DNA of 64,000 nucleotides, from the NCBI GenBank assembly GCA_041690635.1, contig JAWLGZ010000004.1, positions 186,001-250,000 on the forward strand, in the 5' to 3' direction. A program made the translations under genes and the position numbers. The notes under the pieces are model-generated. The model was not told the DNA's origin and made no database searches. It worked only from the letters and a program-made list of their open reading frames with translations. The stretch is from JAWLGZ01 sp041690635. Its GTDB lineage: Bacteria > Pseudomonadota > Gammaproteobacteria > Thiohalomonadales > Thiohalomonadaceae. Positions 18,414-26,391 of this stretch are shown in pieces (the stretch's first letter is position 1; each line of letters opens with the position of its first letter).

Positions 18414-19535
18414 ATGAACGTGACCGACTTTGCTGAGTGGTTGCAGTTGCGCGAAGGCACGGGGATGTTGATTTCCCAGGTGTTCCTGGTGGTGTTCCTC
18501 GCGCTGCTGGTCGATTTCGTACAGAAGCGGGTCCTCGCCCGTCTGGAACGACGGCTCTCCAGGACGCGCCCCCTGTGGGACGAGGCGGCCATCGAGGCAC
18601 TGCGGCGTCCGCTTACGATGTTGATCTGGCTGATCGGCATCACCTTCGCTGCCGAGATCGTGGGTGAGAGCACCGACGCGGTGCTGTTCGAAGCGGTCAC
18701 GCCGATACGGGATGTGGGCGTGGTGGCGCTGCTCGGCTGGTTCCTGATCCGGCTCATCCGGAACATGGAGACCAGCATCGTCGAACAGCGCAAGCAGAAC
18801 GGCCAGTCCATCGATCTCACCACCGTCGATGCGGTGGGCAAGCTGTTGCGCGCCTCAGTGATCATCACCGCCGTGCTGATCGCAATGCAGACGCTCGGCT
18901 ACAGCGTCTCGGGTATTCTCGCCTTTGGCGGTATCGGCGGCATCGCGGTGGGTTTCGCCGCCAAGGACCTGCTGGCCAACTTCTTCGGCGGACTGATGAT
19001 CTACCTGGATCGCCCGTTCGCGGTGGGCGACTGGATCCGGTCGCCGGATCGCAACATCGAGGGTACGGTGGAGAAGATCGGCTGGCGTCTCACCTGTATC
19101 CGCACCTTCGACAAGCGTCCCCTCTACGTGCCCAATTCGGTATTCACCAGCGTCGCCGTGGAGAACCCGTCGCGCATGACCAACCGGCGCATCTACGAGA
19201 CCATCGGCATCCGTTATGACGACGTGGATCGGATGGGCGTCATCGTGGAGGAGGTGAAGTCGATGCTCCGCGCGCACCCGGAGATCGATCAGCAGCAGAC
19301 GATGATCGTCAACTTCAACACCTTCGGTCCCTCGTCGCTGGATTTCTTCGTCTACACCTTCACCCGCACCACCGCCTGGGTGCACTACCACGAGGTGAAG
19401 CAGGACGTACTGCTGCGTATTCACGACATCATCGCCGCCCACGGTGCCGAGATCGCCTTCCCCACCTCCACGGTTCACCTCGCCGGCGTCCCGCCCATGG
19501 CCGTCGATGAGCCCCGTCAGGAGAGCGTCGCCTGA
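18414..19535 (+). CDS. MscS-family mechanosensitive ion channel
   Basis: A 373-residue inner-membrane channel. Several N-terminal TM helices (about 17-35, 67-88, 100-118, 140-165) precede the pore helix and beta domain marked by GGIGGIAVGFAAKDLLANFFGG and the following LDRPFAVGDWI. The C-terminal alpha/beta vestibule ends near 360. The size is closer to YnaI/YbdG-like members than to small MscS. It releases osmolytes on hypo-osmotic shock. AGGAG near its 3' end apparently serves the next, overlapping gene. Confidence 0.92.
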   Translation: MNVTDFAEWLQLREGTGMLISQVFLVVFLALLVDFVQKRVLARLERRLSRTRPLWDEAAIEALRRPLTMLIWLIGITFAAEIVGESTDAVLFEAVTPIRDVGVVALLGWFLIRLIRNMETSIVEQRKQNGQSIDLTTVDAVGKLLRASVIITAVLIAMQTLGYSVSGILAFGGIGGIAVGFAAKDLLANFFGGLMIYLDRPFAVGDWIRSPDRNIEGTVEKIGWRLTCIRTFDKRPLYVPNSVFTSVAVENPSRMTNRRIYETIGIRYDDVDRMGVIVEEVKSMLRAHPEIDQQQTMIVNFNTFGPSSLDFFVYTFTRTTAWVHYHEVKQDVLLRIHDIIAAHGAEIAFPTSTVHLAGVPPMAVDEPRQESVA

Positions 19536-19912
19536 ACGACAACAGCGGCGCTTACCGGCTGACCATCCGACTCTCCGGGCCCGCCTGGCTTGAGGCGGGC
19601 AGGTTGGGAAGATACCGCCTGCCGCCCGGTGTGTATGTCTACGTGGGCAGCGCCCGGCGCAATCTGGCACAGCGCGTGGCGCGTCACCGGCGCCTCGCCA
19701 CCGAAAAGCAGGGTAACCGCCATTGGCACCTGGACGGCTTGCTGCTGCACCGGCGCGCCCGCCTCATCGAGGCGGAACTGCTCCCGGGCGCGGACGAGTG
19801 CACCGTCTCGCAACAGCTTGCCGGCCGCAAAGGGGTTACAATCCCCGTTCCCCGTTTCGGCGCCACCGACTGCCGCAACGGCTGTGGCGCGCATCTGTAT
19901 CGGCTGGAGTAA
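19532..19912 (+). CDS. DUF123/GIY-YIG-like protein, apparent CTG start
   Basis: About 126 aa. It carries YRLPPGVYVYVGSARRNLAQRVARHRR and HWHLDGLL, matching the DUF123 family whose fold is related to GIY-YIG nucleases. The conserved first strand (GAYRLTIRLSG) lies upstream of the only conventional start in this frame, TTG 19604, so that start would cut the domain. CTG 19532 overlaps the preceding TGA (CTGA) and has AGGAG eight bases upstream, fitting translational coupling. Archaeal and bacterial members sometimes accompany endonuclease III; no such neighbour is present. Function unknown. Confidence 0.65.
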   Translation: MNDNSGAYRLTIRLSGPAWLEAGRLGRYRLPPGVYVYVGSARRNLAQRVARHRRLATEKQGNRHWHLDGLLLHRRARLIEAELLPGADECTVSQQLAGRKGVTIPVPRFGATDCRNGCGAHLYRLE

Positions 19913-19916
19913 CCGC

Positions 19917-20468
19917 ATGGCAATCACGGCAGAAGAGGCCCGCAAGGCCTATCGGGAGGCGGAGTGCCTGTTCACCCGCGCGGAGGTGGAGGCGGCCATC
20001 CAGACGATGGCGACCGGCATCGAGGCACGGCTGGCCGACAGCAACCCGCTGGTCCTGTGCGTGATGACGGGGGCACTGATCCCTGCCGGGCACCTGCTGA
20101 CCCATTTGGATTTCCCGCTGGAGCTGGATTACGTCCACGCCACCCGCTACGGAGACCGTACCCGGGGCGGTGAGCTGGAGTGGATGGTCCACCCCTCCTA
20201 TCCGCTGGAGGGAAGGACCGTGCTGGTGGTGGATGACATCCTCGACGAGGGACTGACGCTGGCCGCCATCCTGGAGACCTGCCGCGAGTCCGGGGCGCGC
20301 GAGGTGCTGAGCGCGGTGTTGGTGGAGAAGCTGCACGACCGCAAGAACGGGCTCGAGGCGGATTTCGTGGGTCTGCAGGTGCCGGACCGCTACGTCTTCG
20401 GCTACGGCATGGACTATAAGGGTTACCTGAGGAACGCACCCGGAATCTACGCAATCCAGGGGAGCTGA
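19917..20468 (+). CDS. Hypoxanthine-guanine phosphoribosyltransferase-like protein
   Basis: A 183-residue type I phosphoribosyltransferase. VLVVDDILDEGLTL is the PRPP-binding loop, and LVLCVMTGALIPAGHLL and DYVHATRYG fit HPRT-like enzymes. It would convert hypoxanthine/guanine and PRPP to IMP/GMP in the cytoplasm. It sits directly before the methylthioinosine phosphorylase gene, whose reaction yields hypoxanthine. The pairing suggests that the two form a salvage pathway from deaminated methylthioadenosine to IMP. Confidence 0.88.
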   Translation: MAITAEEARKAYREAECLFTRAEVEAAIQTMATGIEARLADSNPLVLCVMTGALIPAGHLLTHLDFPLELDYVHATRYGDRTRGGELEWMVHPSYPLEGRTVLVVDDILDEGLTLAAILETCRESGAREVLSAVLVEKLHDRKNGLEADFVGLQVPDRYVFGYGMDYKGYLRNAPGIYAIQGS

Positions 20469-20511
20469 CTCACGAGTCGCACCCATCCCGGAACAATACC
20501 AAGGAGCATGC

Positions 20512-21255
20512 ATGGCACGCGTCGCAATCATCGGCGGCACCGGACTCACTTCCCTGAAGAACCTGGAAATCACCGGCCGCGAGGTGCTTCACACCCCCTA
20601 CGGTGAGCCCTCCGGCCCGGTGACCTACGGCGTGATGGGCGGCACCGCCGAGGTGATGTTCCTGGCCCGTCACGGCTACGGCCACACCATCCCCCCGCAC
20701 AAGATCAACTACCGGGCGAATATCTGGGCGTTGAAGGAGAGCGGGGCGGACAAGGTGATCGCGGTCAACGCAGTCGGTGGCATCCGCCCGGATATGGAAG
20801 CGGCCCGGCTGGTCTTCCCCGACCAGATCATCGATTACACCTGGGGACGGGTGAATACCTACTTTGAGGAGGGTCTCACCCATGTCACCCACATCGACTT
20901 TACCGAGCCCTATGACGAGCCGCTGCGCCAGGCGCTGATCGCGACGGCGCGGGAGTTGGGGCTGAATGCGGTGGAGCAGGGCACCTACGGCACCACCCAG
21001 GGGCCGCGCCTGGAGACCACCGCCGAGATCGACCGGCTGGAACGGGACGGCTGCCATCTGGTGGGGATGACCGGCATGCCGGAGGCGGCACTGGCGCGCG
21101 AGGTGGGGATGGCCTACGCCTGTTGCGCGGTGGTGGCGAATCTGGCCGCGGGGCGCGGTGAGGGCCACATCACCATGGAAGAGATAGAACGCCACCTCAC
21201 CAACGGCATGGATCGGGTGCGGACGCTGCTGGAGACGGTGGTACCGACGCTATAG
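20512..21255 (+). CDS. S-methyl-5'-thioinosine (MTA/MTI) phosphorylase
   Basis: A 247-residue MtnP/PNP family enzyme. VAIIGGTGL is the phosphate loop, FLARHGYGHTIPPHKINYRANIWAL and AVNAVGGI belong to the core, and MTGMPEAALARE is the purine-specific segment. In Pseudomonas the homologue prefers methylthioinosine. The neighbouring hypoxanthine phosphoribosyltransferase favours that reading over methylthioadenosine, but this is inference. The start at ATG 20512 follows AAGGAG. Confidence 0.9.
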   Translation: MARVAIIGGTGLTSLKNLEITGREVLHTPYGEPSGPVTYGVMGGTAEVMFLARHGYGHTIPPHKINYRANIWALKESGADKVIAVNAVGGIRPDMEAARLVFPDQIIDYTWGRVNTYFEEGLTHVTHIDFTEPYDEPLRQALIATARELGLNAVEQGTYGTTQGPRLETTAEIDRLERDGCHLVGMTGMPEAALAREVGMAYACCAVVANLAAGRGEGHITMEEIERHLTNGMDRVRTLLETVVPTL

Positions 21256-21278
21256 GAGCCCGGCCTCTTGGCGAATCT
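21254..21278. repeat. REP-like repeat copy after the phosphorylase gene
   Basis: TAGGAGCCCGGCCTCTTGG and the following CGAAT match the repeat at 7199-7224 in its conserved ends (GTAGGAGCCCG...GGCGAAT). It overlaps the stop codon of the phosphorylase gene, between convergent genes. Confidence 0.55.
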
Positions 21279-21321
21279 TGCCGCCGGAGGCCGATCGACT
21301 TAACAGGATGGGCCTTACGAT

Positions 21322-22014
21322 TTAATCGGCACTGCCTGCCGGCGCCGGTTCATCGGCTTGGATTTCCTGCGGTGTCTCCTCGGCAGCGGGCGGCGTTTCC
21401 ACCGGCTCTGCGACGGGCGCGGGCGGTTCGTATGGCCAGACAGTGGCGATCACTCCAAAGACCGGGTTGTCCAGATAGTGCAGCTCGCGGCTACGCATCC
21501 GCCGCTCCTCATTCAACGGGTATACGGTCACGACCGACTCCCACGGGAAGGTCGTGTTGGTGCCGTCACCGAAGTTGGTGCCCCATCCCTCCGGTGCGTA
21601 GGCAAGCCTCGCCTCCAGATGGAGAAAACGGGACAGGGTGAGTCGCAGGGTGCCGGCCAGTGTGTCGGTTTCGACGGCGACGGGGAGGGCACGCTCCCTG
21701 GCGAGTCCCGGCTGGCGCCACGCCGTGTGGGCGATGACCGGATAGCCATTTCGTTCCAGCCGTTGCCGGACATCGGTCAGTCGTTCGGCGGCCAGGGGAA
21801 TGAACCGCCCCGCCACGGTCTGTACCGTCCCCGCATCGAGCCGAACGGCATCTCCCGAATCGGGGCGCCCGCTCTTGTCGGGCCACCCCTCGGACTGAAT
21901 ATCCCCCCGGCCGGGCTGGGCGAAGATGATCACCTCGACGTCGTACCAGACGGTCTCTTCGGCAACGAGGAGGGGAGGGGCGGCGAGTGCAGCGATAAGT
22001 AACAGAAGGCGCAT
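21322..22014 (-). CDS. csiV: CsiV-family periplasmic protein
   Basis: A 230-residue exported protein. A signal peptide (RLLLLIAALAAPPLLVA) is followed by WYDVEVIIFAQ, the family signature, then RRMRSRELHYLDNPVFGVI near the C-terminus and a Pro/Glu-rich tail. CsiV was described in Pseudomonas-group bacteria as a peptidoglycan-binding periplasmic protein. It is encoded ten bases downstream of the NarL-like regulator gene and may be in its operon. The precise role here is not known. Confidence 0.75.
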   Translation of the reverse strand: MRLLLLIAALAAPPLLVAEETVWYDVEVIIFAQPGRGDIQSEGWPDKSGRPDSGDAVRLDAGTVQTVAGRFIPLAAERLTDVRQRLERNGYPVIAHTAWRQPGLARERALPVAVETDTLAGTLRLTLSRFLHLEARLAYAPEGWGTNFGDGTNTTFPWESVVTVYPLNEERRMRSRELHYLDNPVFGVIATVWPYEPPAPVAEPVETPPAAEETPQEIQADEPAPAGSAD

Positions 22015-22024
22015 TATCCGGGAG

Positions 22025-22702
22025 TTACGTTTCTTGGGTTGAGCCGTTGCGGCAGAGGTTGTTCTCGACGGCCATCACCGCCGCCTCCACCCGTGAATGC
22101 ACATCGAGCTTGCGGAGTACCGCCTTGACGTGGAGTTTCACCGTCCCGTCAGAGATCCCCAGATTGCGCGCGATGACCTTGTTACTCTGACCCTCCGCCA
22201 GCAGGCAGAGGATCTCCAGTTCACGGGGGGTGAGTTCGCTGAAGCGGGACTCCGCACCGGGGGCCTGTCCGCCATTGGCCGGTTCGCCCTGGACCACGCG
22301 GGCGAGCACACCGGCCAGTTCAGGGGCCACCAGGGTCTTGCCCTGCTGGATCTCACGTAGCGCGTCCACCAGCTCGCCCGGCTCCATGTCCTTGAGCAGG
22401 TAGCCCTGGGCACCGCTACGCAGACACTCGACCAGGTCATGCTCCTCGTTGCTGGTGGTGAGCATCACCACCGGCATCTTGAATCCCCGCTCGCGCATCG
22501 CACGGAGCACTTCAAGACCGTTCATCTCCGGCATGCGCATGTCCAGCAGCACGATATCCGGGTTCAGCTCGCTGGCCAGTTCCAGGCCCTCGCGGCCATC
22601 ACCGACGGCGGCGGCCACCTCGATACCCTGGCGCTCCATCAGGGTCTCCAGGCCGCTTCGGAACAGGGTATGGTCGTCGATTAACAGTACTCGCATGGAC
22701 AC
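22025..22702 (-). CDS. NarL/FixJ-family response regulator
   Basis: 225 aa. Receiver domain with LLIDDHTLFRSGLE, VLLDMRMPEMNGLE (phosphoacceptor Asp), MLTTSNE and LLKDMEPGEL; then a LuxR-type HTH, LTPRELEILCLLAEGQSNKVIARNLGISDGTVKLHVKAV split at about residues 155-195. Binds DNA as a dimer when phosphorylated. It follows the NarX-like kinase gene in the same direction with a 94-base gap, so they form a two-component pair. Position just downstream of the dsr cluster makes sulfur or electron-acceptor control a fair hypothesis. Confidence 0.92.
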   Translation of the reverse strand: MSMRVLLIDDHTLFRSGLETLMERQGIEVAAAVGDGREGLELASELNPDIVLLDMRMPEMNGLEVLRAMRERGFKMPVVMLTTSNEEHDLVECLRSGAQGYLLKDMEPGELVDALREIQQGKTLVAPELAGVLARVVQGEPANGGQAPGAESRFSELTPRELEILCLLAEGQSNKVIARNLGISDGTVKLHVKAVLRKLDVHSRVEAAVMAVENNLCRNGSTQET

Positions 22703-22796
22703 ATCCAGCCGGAAGGGAATCCCGTCGTCCCGTGTGCGCTCTGCACCGTGAGTGCCGGTGGGCGCATTCGGGGCGGCGGGAAACGCCTATTGTAAT

Positions 22797-24452
22797 CTAC
22801 CGGGCCCGGATCAGGGGAAAGGTGTTCGGATCCGAGGGGTGGGGCTTCCCAGGCTGCGGGTAGCGGAAGGTGAGCGAGATGCGGGTCCCCTCACCCGGTT
22901 CGCTCTCGATCCGCAGGTCGCCATTCAGCGGCCGGGCACGCTCACGCATGATGGAGAGCCCGATATGCTCCCCCGGATGGCCGCTGAAGGCGGGCTGGCT
23001 CATGCCGATGCCGTCATCTTCGATGAGCACCCGGTAGTTCCCCTCCGCGTTACAGCGCAGCATCACCCGCACCGTCTGCGCCTTGGCGTGTTTGCGGATG
23101 TTGGCCAGCGCCTCCTGGACAATACGCATCACCTGCATCTCCATGTTGGCCGGCAACCGCGAGTCCCACTCCTTCTGGAAGAAGGTGTGGATGCCGGTCT
23201 GCTCACGGAAGCGGTTGATCATGTCCTCGATGGCGGGGAGCAGGCCGCGCGCGTCGATGGGGGCACGGAAGTGGGCCAGCAGTTCGCGCAACTCGGTGTA
23301 GGCCTCGTCCAGCCCGCCCTTGATCTGCTCCAGCTCGCTGTGCAGGCCGGCCTGCTTGTTCCGCAGCGAGGCCTCGTCCAGCATGCTGACCTGGAAGCGC
23401 AGGCTGGCCAGGGTCTGGGCCAGGGAGTCGTGCAGTTCGTGGGCGAGGGTGGTGCGCTCCTGCATGATGTAGAGGCGACGCGCCTCGTTGTCGAGCCGCG
23501 CCTTCTCGATGGCCATTCCGAGGTGGCGGCCGATACTGGTGAAGAGTGCCTTGACCTCATCCCGTGCCTCCAGGCTCGACTGCTCCACAAACAGGTTGTA
23601 GACCCCCAGGTTCTTGCCCCGGTACTGGAGCGGTACGGCGATCATCTCCAGCGTGTCGTCATCCACCATCGGGCGGCCGACGTACTTGTCACACTGGTGG
23701 ATGTCATCCTGGTAGAGCACCTCACTGCCGGTGATGGCGCGTCCGCACAGGCAACGATCAATGGCGACCCGACGCTCCTTCTCCTGCACCTCTTCGGACA
23801 AGCCGATGCTGGCAACCAGCTCCATCTCGTTTCCGTCCGGGGTGATGATGCGGACGGTGCCGGCACGCGCGTCGACGATATCGCGCATGGTGTGCAGAAA
23901 ACGGGTGAGCAGGTCGTTCAGGTCGCGGGAGACGTTGATGCTCGCCGCCACGTCATAGAGCACCTGCAGCGAGTGGGTCTTCTGCGCGATGCGCTCGGTC
24001 TGGCGCTCCACCTCGGCATCCAGATTGCGGGAAAGCTTTTCGAGCGCCTCGCCGATGGCGTTGACATCGCCCGCCAGTTCGCGAAACTCCCCGGCTTCAG
24101 GGACGGGAATGCGCGCGGCCAGGTTGCCGCCGCGGAGACGGCCGGCCCAGTTGCGCAGATGAGCCAGCGGTTCGATCAGATTACGGCCGATGGTGGCCAC
24201 CAGCATCAGCAGGAACCCCCCCCCGGCGAGCGCCAGCAGCAGTTCGACGACCGGATAGGCGAAGATGCCCGGACGCAGCCACTGGAGCACCGATACCACC
24301 ACCGAAAGGATGAGGACCAGGGCGAGCCCGGCGATGGGGAGAAAGAGGCGCCGGCGAAAGTTGTCGGTCTTGCGTCGCCAGCCGGCGGCTGGCGGGATCA
24401 TCCAGGTGGCGAGCCCGCGACGGTCGGGATTGATGGGACGAGCCTGCTGCAT
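22797..24452 (-). CDS. NarX-like sensor histidine kinase (HAMP-GAF-HisKA_3)
   Basis: About 551 aa from ATG 24452 (MQQARPIN); a longer frame runs to 24572 but lacks support. Two close TM segments (LFLPIAGLALVLILSVVV and PVVELLLALAGGGFLLMLVA) leave almost no periplasmic sensor, unlike NarX. Then come HAMP, a GAF domain with a notable cysteine set (DRCLCGRAITG...IHQC), and HisKA_3 with HELHDSLAQTLASLRFQ. The HATPase shows QEALANIRKHA, IEDDGIGM and EGTRISL. Sensing is therefore probably cytoplasmic, through the GAF domain, perhaps redox- or metal-based. Partner of the NarL-like regulator. Confidence 0.88.
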   Translation of the reverse strand: MQQARPINPDRRGLATWMIPPAAGWRRKTDNFRRRLFLPIAGLALVLILSVVVSVLQWLRPGIFAYPVVELLLALAGGGFLLMLVATIGRNLIEPLAHLRNWAGRLRGGNLAARIPVPEAGEFRELAGDVNAIGEALEKLSRNLDAEVERQTERIAQKTHSLQVLYDVAASINVSRDLNDLLTRFLHTMRDIVDARAGTVRIITPDGNEMELVASIGLSEEVQEKERRVAIDRCLCGRAITGSEVLYQDDIHQCDKYVGRPMVDDDTLEMIAVPLQYRGKNLGVYNLFVEQSSLEARDEVKALFTSIGRHLGMAIEKARLDNEARRLYIMQERTTLAHELHDSLAQTLASLRFQVSMLDEASLRNKQAGLHSELEQIKGGLDEAYTELRELLAHFRAPIDARGLLPAIEDMINRFREQTGIHTFFQKEWDSRLPANMEMQVMRIVQEALANIRKHAKAQTVRVMLRCNAEGNYRVLIEDDGIGMSQPAFSGHPGEHIGLSIMRERARPLNGDLRIESEPGEGTRISLTFRYPQPGKPHPSDPNTFPLIRAR

Positions 24453-24575
24453 TAATTGCGATGCCTCGAGGCCGTACACGTGATTTCGGCCGTTGGTGGG
24501 AAAAATGGTAACCCGGAGCGGGCTCAGGGGCCAGCCGGAGCCCCCGTCCCTCGCCGGGTGTGGGTGTCGCACCTG

Positions 24576-26030
24576 CTACTTGCAGGAGGGGGTGAAGGCG
24601 AAGATCCCCGGCTGGAAGAGCTCCTTGTCGGAACGGGCGAGGGCGGAGGTGTAGGGGTCGATGGCGTTCTCCAGCTCCTCACACCAGGAGGGGTGGCTGT
24701 AATTCATGTCGGTGAAGAACCACAAGCCCCGTTCGGAGTGACAGGCGGCGGAGAGCATGTGGATCTGCTCACCCGCCTCGGGACCGACAATGCAGCCGCC
24801 GAGGAGCTGCCCGGTGTCATCATCGTGTACCACCTCGACGAAGCCCTCCGTATCCAGTCGTCCGCGCGCCTTGGCCGAGGCGCCGAAGCTGGCCCGCGCC
24901 ACCTCCGGTTCGAACCCGGCCTCCTCGGCCAGCTCCTCGGTCAGCCCCACGGCCGCGATTTCGAGTGCAGAGTCGATGACGATCGGCACCCGGTAGTAGT
25001 TGCGCTTCATGGTGTTGCCCCGGACTGCGTTGATGGCTGCGATCTTGGCGTCGTGCAGGGCCGCGTTGGCGGTCATCGGGCCGGACTTCACGTCGCCCAC
25101 CGCGTAGATACCGGGAACGGTGGTTTCCAGGTACTCGCCGGTGGCGATGAATCCCCGTTCGTCCAAGGCGATGCCGACCTCCTCAAGTCCCAACCCTGCA
25201 GTCCGGGGGGTGCGCCCAATCGCCACCAGCACCCGGTGGTACTCGCCGTCGCTGCCGTCGTCGAAGCGGACACGCACCCGGTCGTCCACCACCTCGGTAC
25301 CGGTAACCCCCATTCCCTTGCGGACATCCAGTCCGATCCGCCGCAGCTTGCGCTCCAGCGCTTCGCTCGCGCGCTCGGGGATACAGGGCTTGTTGAGCAG
25401 CCGATCGGAGGCCTCCACCAGGGTGACACGGGCACCGAACTGATTAAGGAGGTAACCCAGTTCGGTGCCGACCGCTCCGCCGCCGATGCAGAGTACCGTC
25501 GGGGGCAATTCGCGCAGGTTGAACATGAAATCCGGCGAGGCGAGCCGGTGGGTGCCGTCGGTGGGACAGGCGGGGTGTTCGATGGGGGCGGCGCCTGTGG
25601 CGATGATGATCTTGTCGGTGGCGAGGGTCTCGATGCCGCCGCCGTTCAGTTCGATCTCTACCTGGTCCCGCCCCGCAAGCCGCGCACGGCCCTCGATGAC
25701 GCGCACACCCAACCGCCGCAGCCACACCGGGAAGTTCGCCCGGATACCCTCGATCACACGGTCCTTGTGGACCATGGCGGCAGTGAAGTCCCCTTTGACT
25801 TCGCCGAGAATGCCGCAACCGTTGAGCGCGTTGACGTCCTCGATCAGGGAGGCGAGATAGAGGAGGGTCTTTTTCGGTACACAGCCCTGATTGAGACAGG
25901 TGCCGCCGGGCAGCGCCTTCTCGATTAGCGCCACCCGTGCCCCGAGGTGGGCGGCGGTAATCGCCGCCTTGTATCCCCCCGGGCCACTCCCGATGACGGT
26001 CAGGTCGAAGCGCTGCGGCTTTTCACGCAC
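24576..26030 (-). CDS. Dihydrolipoamide dehydrogenase-like flavoprotein in the dsr operon
   Basis: About 484 aa pyridine-nucleotide disulfide oxidoreductase. It has an FAD motif VIGSGPGGYKAAI, redox disulfide GGTCLNQGCVPKK, NAD motif CIGGGAVGTELGYLL, and GIYAVGDV. The C-terminal dyad region reads MNYSHPSWCEELE rather than the usual HAHPTLSE, so His and Glu are present in an altered setting with an added Cys. The start is unclear: GTG 26030 overlaps the dsrR stop, and ATG 26078 is also in frame. Its place after dsrR suggests a link to lipoate- or persulfide-linked sulfur oxidation; substrate unknown. Confidence 0.85.
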   Translation of the reverse strand: MREKPQRFDLTVIGSGPGGYKAAITAAHLGARVALIEKALPGGTCLNQGCVPKKTLLYLASLIEDVNALNGCGILGEVKGDFTAAMVHKDRVIEGIRANFPVWLRRLGVRVIEGRARLAGRDQVEIELNGGGIETLATDKIIIATGAAPIEHPACPTDGTHRLASPDFMFNLRELPPTVLCIGGGAVGTELGYLLNQFGARVTLVEASDRLLNKPCIPERASEALERKLRRIGLDVRKGMGVTGTEVVDDRVRVRFDDGSDGEYHRVLVAIGRTPRTAGLGLEEVGIALDERGFIATGEYLETTVPGIYAVGDVKSGPMTANAALHDAKIAAINAVRGNTMKRNYYRVPIVIDSALEIAAVGLTEELAEEAGFEPEVARASFGASAKARGRLDTEGFVEVVHDDDTGQLLGGCIVGPEAGEQIHMLSAACHSERGLWFFTDMNYSHPSWCEELENAIDPYTSALARSDKELFQPGIFAFTPSCK

Positions 26031-26391
26031 AGCCGCCGCCGCAACTCCCGCCACCGCAACCGCCGGTTTTCGGTGCATTCTCGTCGGCCGGCGGCGTGTA
26101 GTTGGGATCATTCGGGTTCATGAAGATGAAGTGAAACTGACCCGGTTCGATCTCCACATAGTCGATGACCGTTCCTTTGAGGATGGGGCCGTACTGCGGT
26201 GCGAAGACCAGCTCGACACCCTCGGACTCAAAGGACATATCTTCGTCCTTCACCTCGTCAAACCCCATCCCGTATTCAAAGCTGCCGTCATCGGTCTGCC
26301 TGGCCGCGAGACGCAGCGCCATTCCCGCCACATCGCCGTTCTCGGCCGCCAGCCGCACCTGTTCGGCCGCCTTTGCGGTGAGCGTAATCAT
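26023..26391 (-). CDS. dsrR: DsrR, A-type scaffold-like protein
   Basis: A 122-residue IscA-fold protein of the rDsr locus. In Allochromatium vinosum DsrR lacks the Fe-S cysteines and is thought to act in post-transcriptional control of dsr genes. Here too the fold (residues 1-95: MITLTAKAAEQVRL..., FAPQYGPILKGTVIDYVE, FIFMNPNDP) has no cysteines. A Gly/Cys-rich tail, TGGCGGGSCGGGCA, adds three. ATG overlaps the dsrN stop (ATGA type), showing translational coupling. Confidence 0.88.
   Translation of the reverse strand: MITLTAKAAEQVRLAAENGDVAGMALRLAARQTDDGSFEYGMGFDEVKDEDMSFESEGVELVFAPQYGPILKGTVIDYVEIEPGQFHFIFMNPNDPNYTPPADENAPKTGGCGGGSCGGGCA

Noticed and set aside
22752..24455. 567-codon plus-strand frame opposite the NarX-like kinase
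   Set aside because: Shadow of a well-supported kinase gene.
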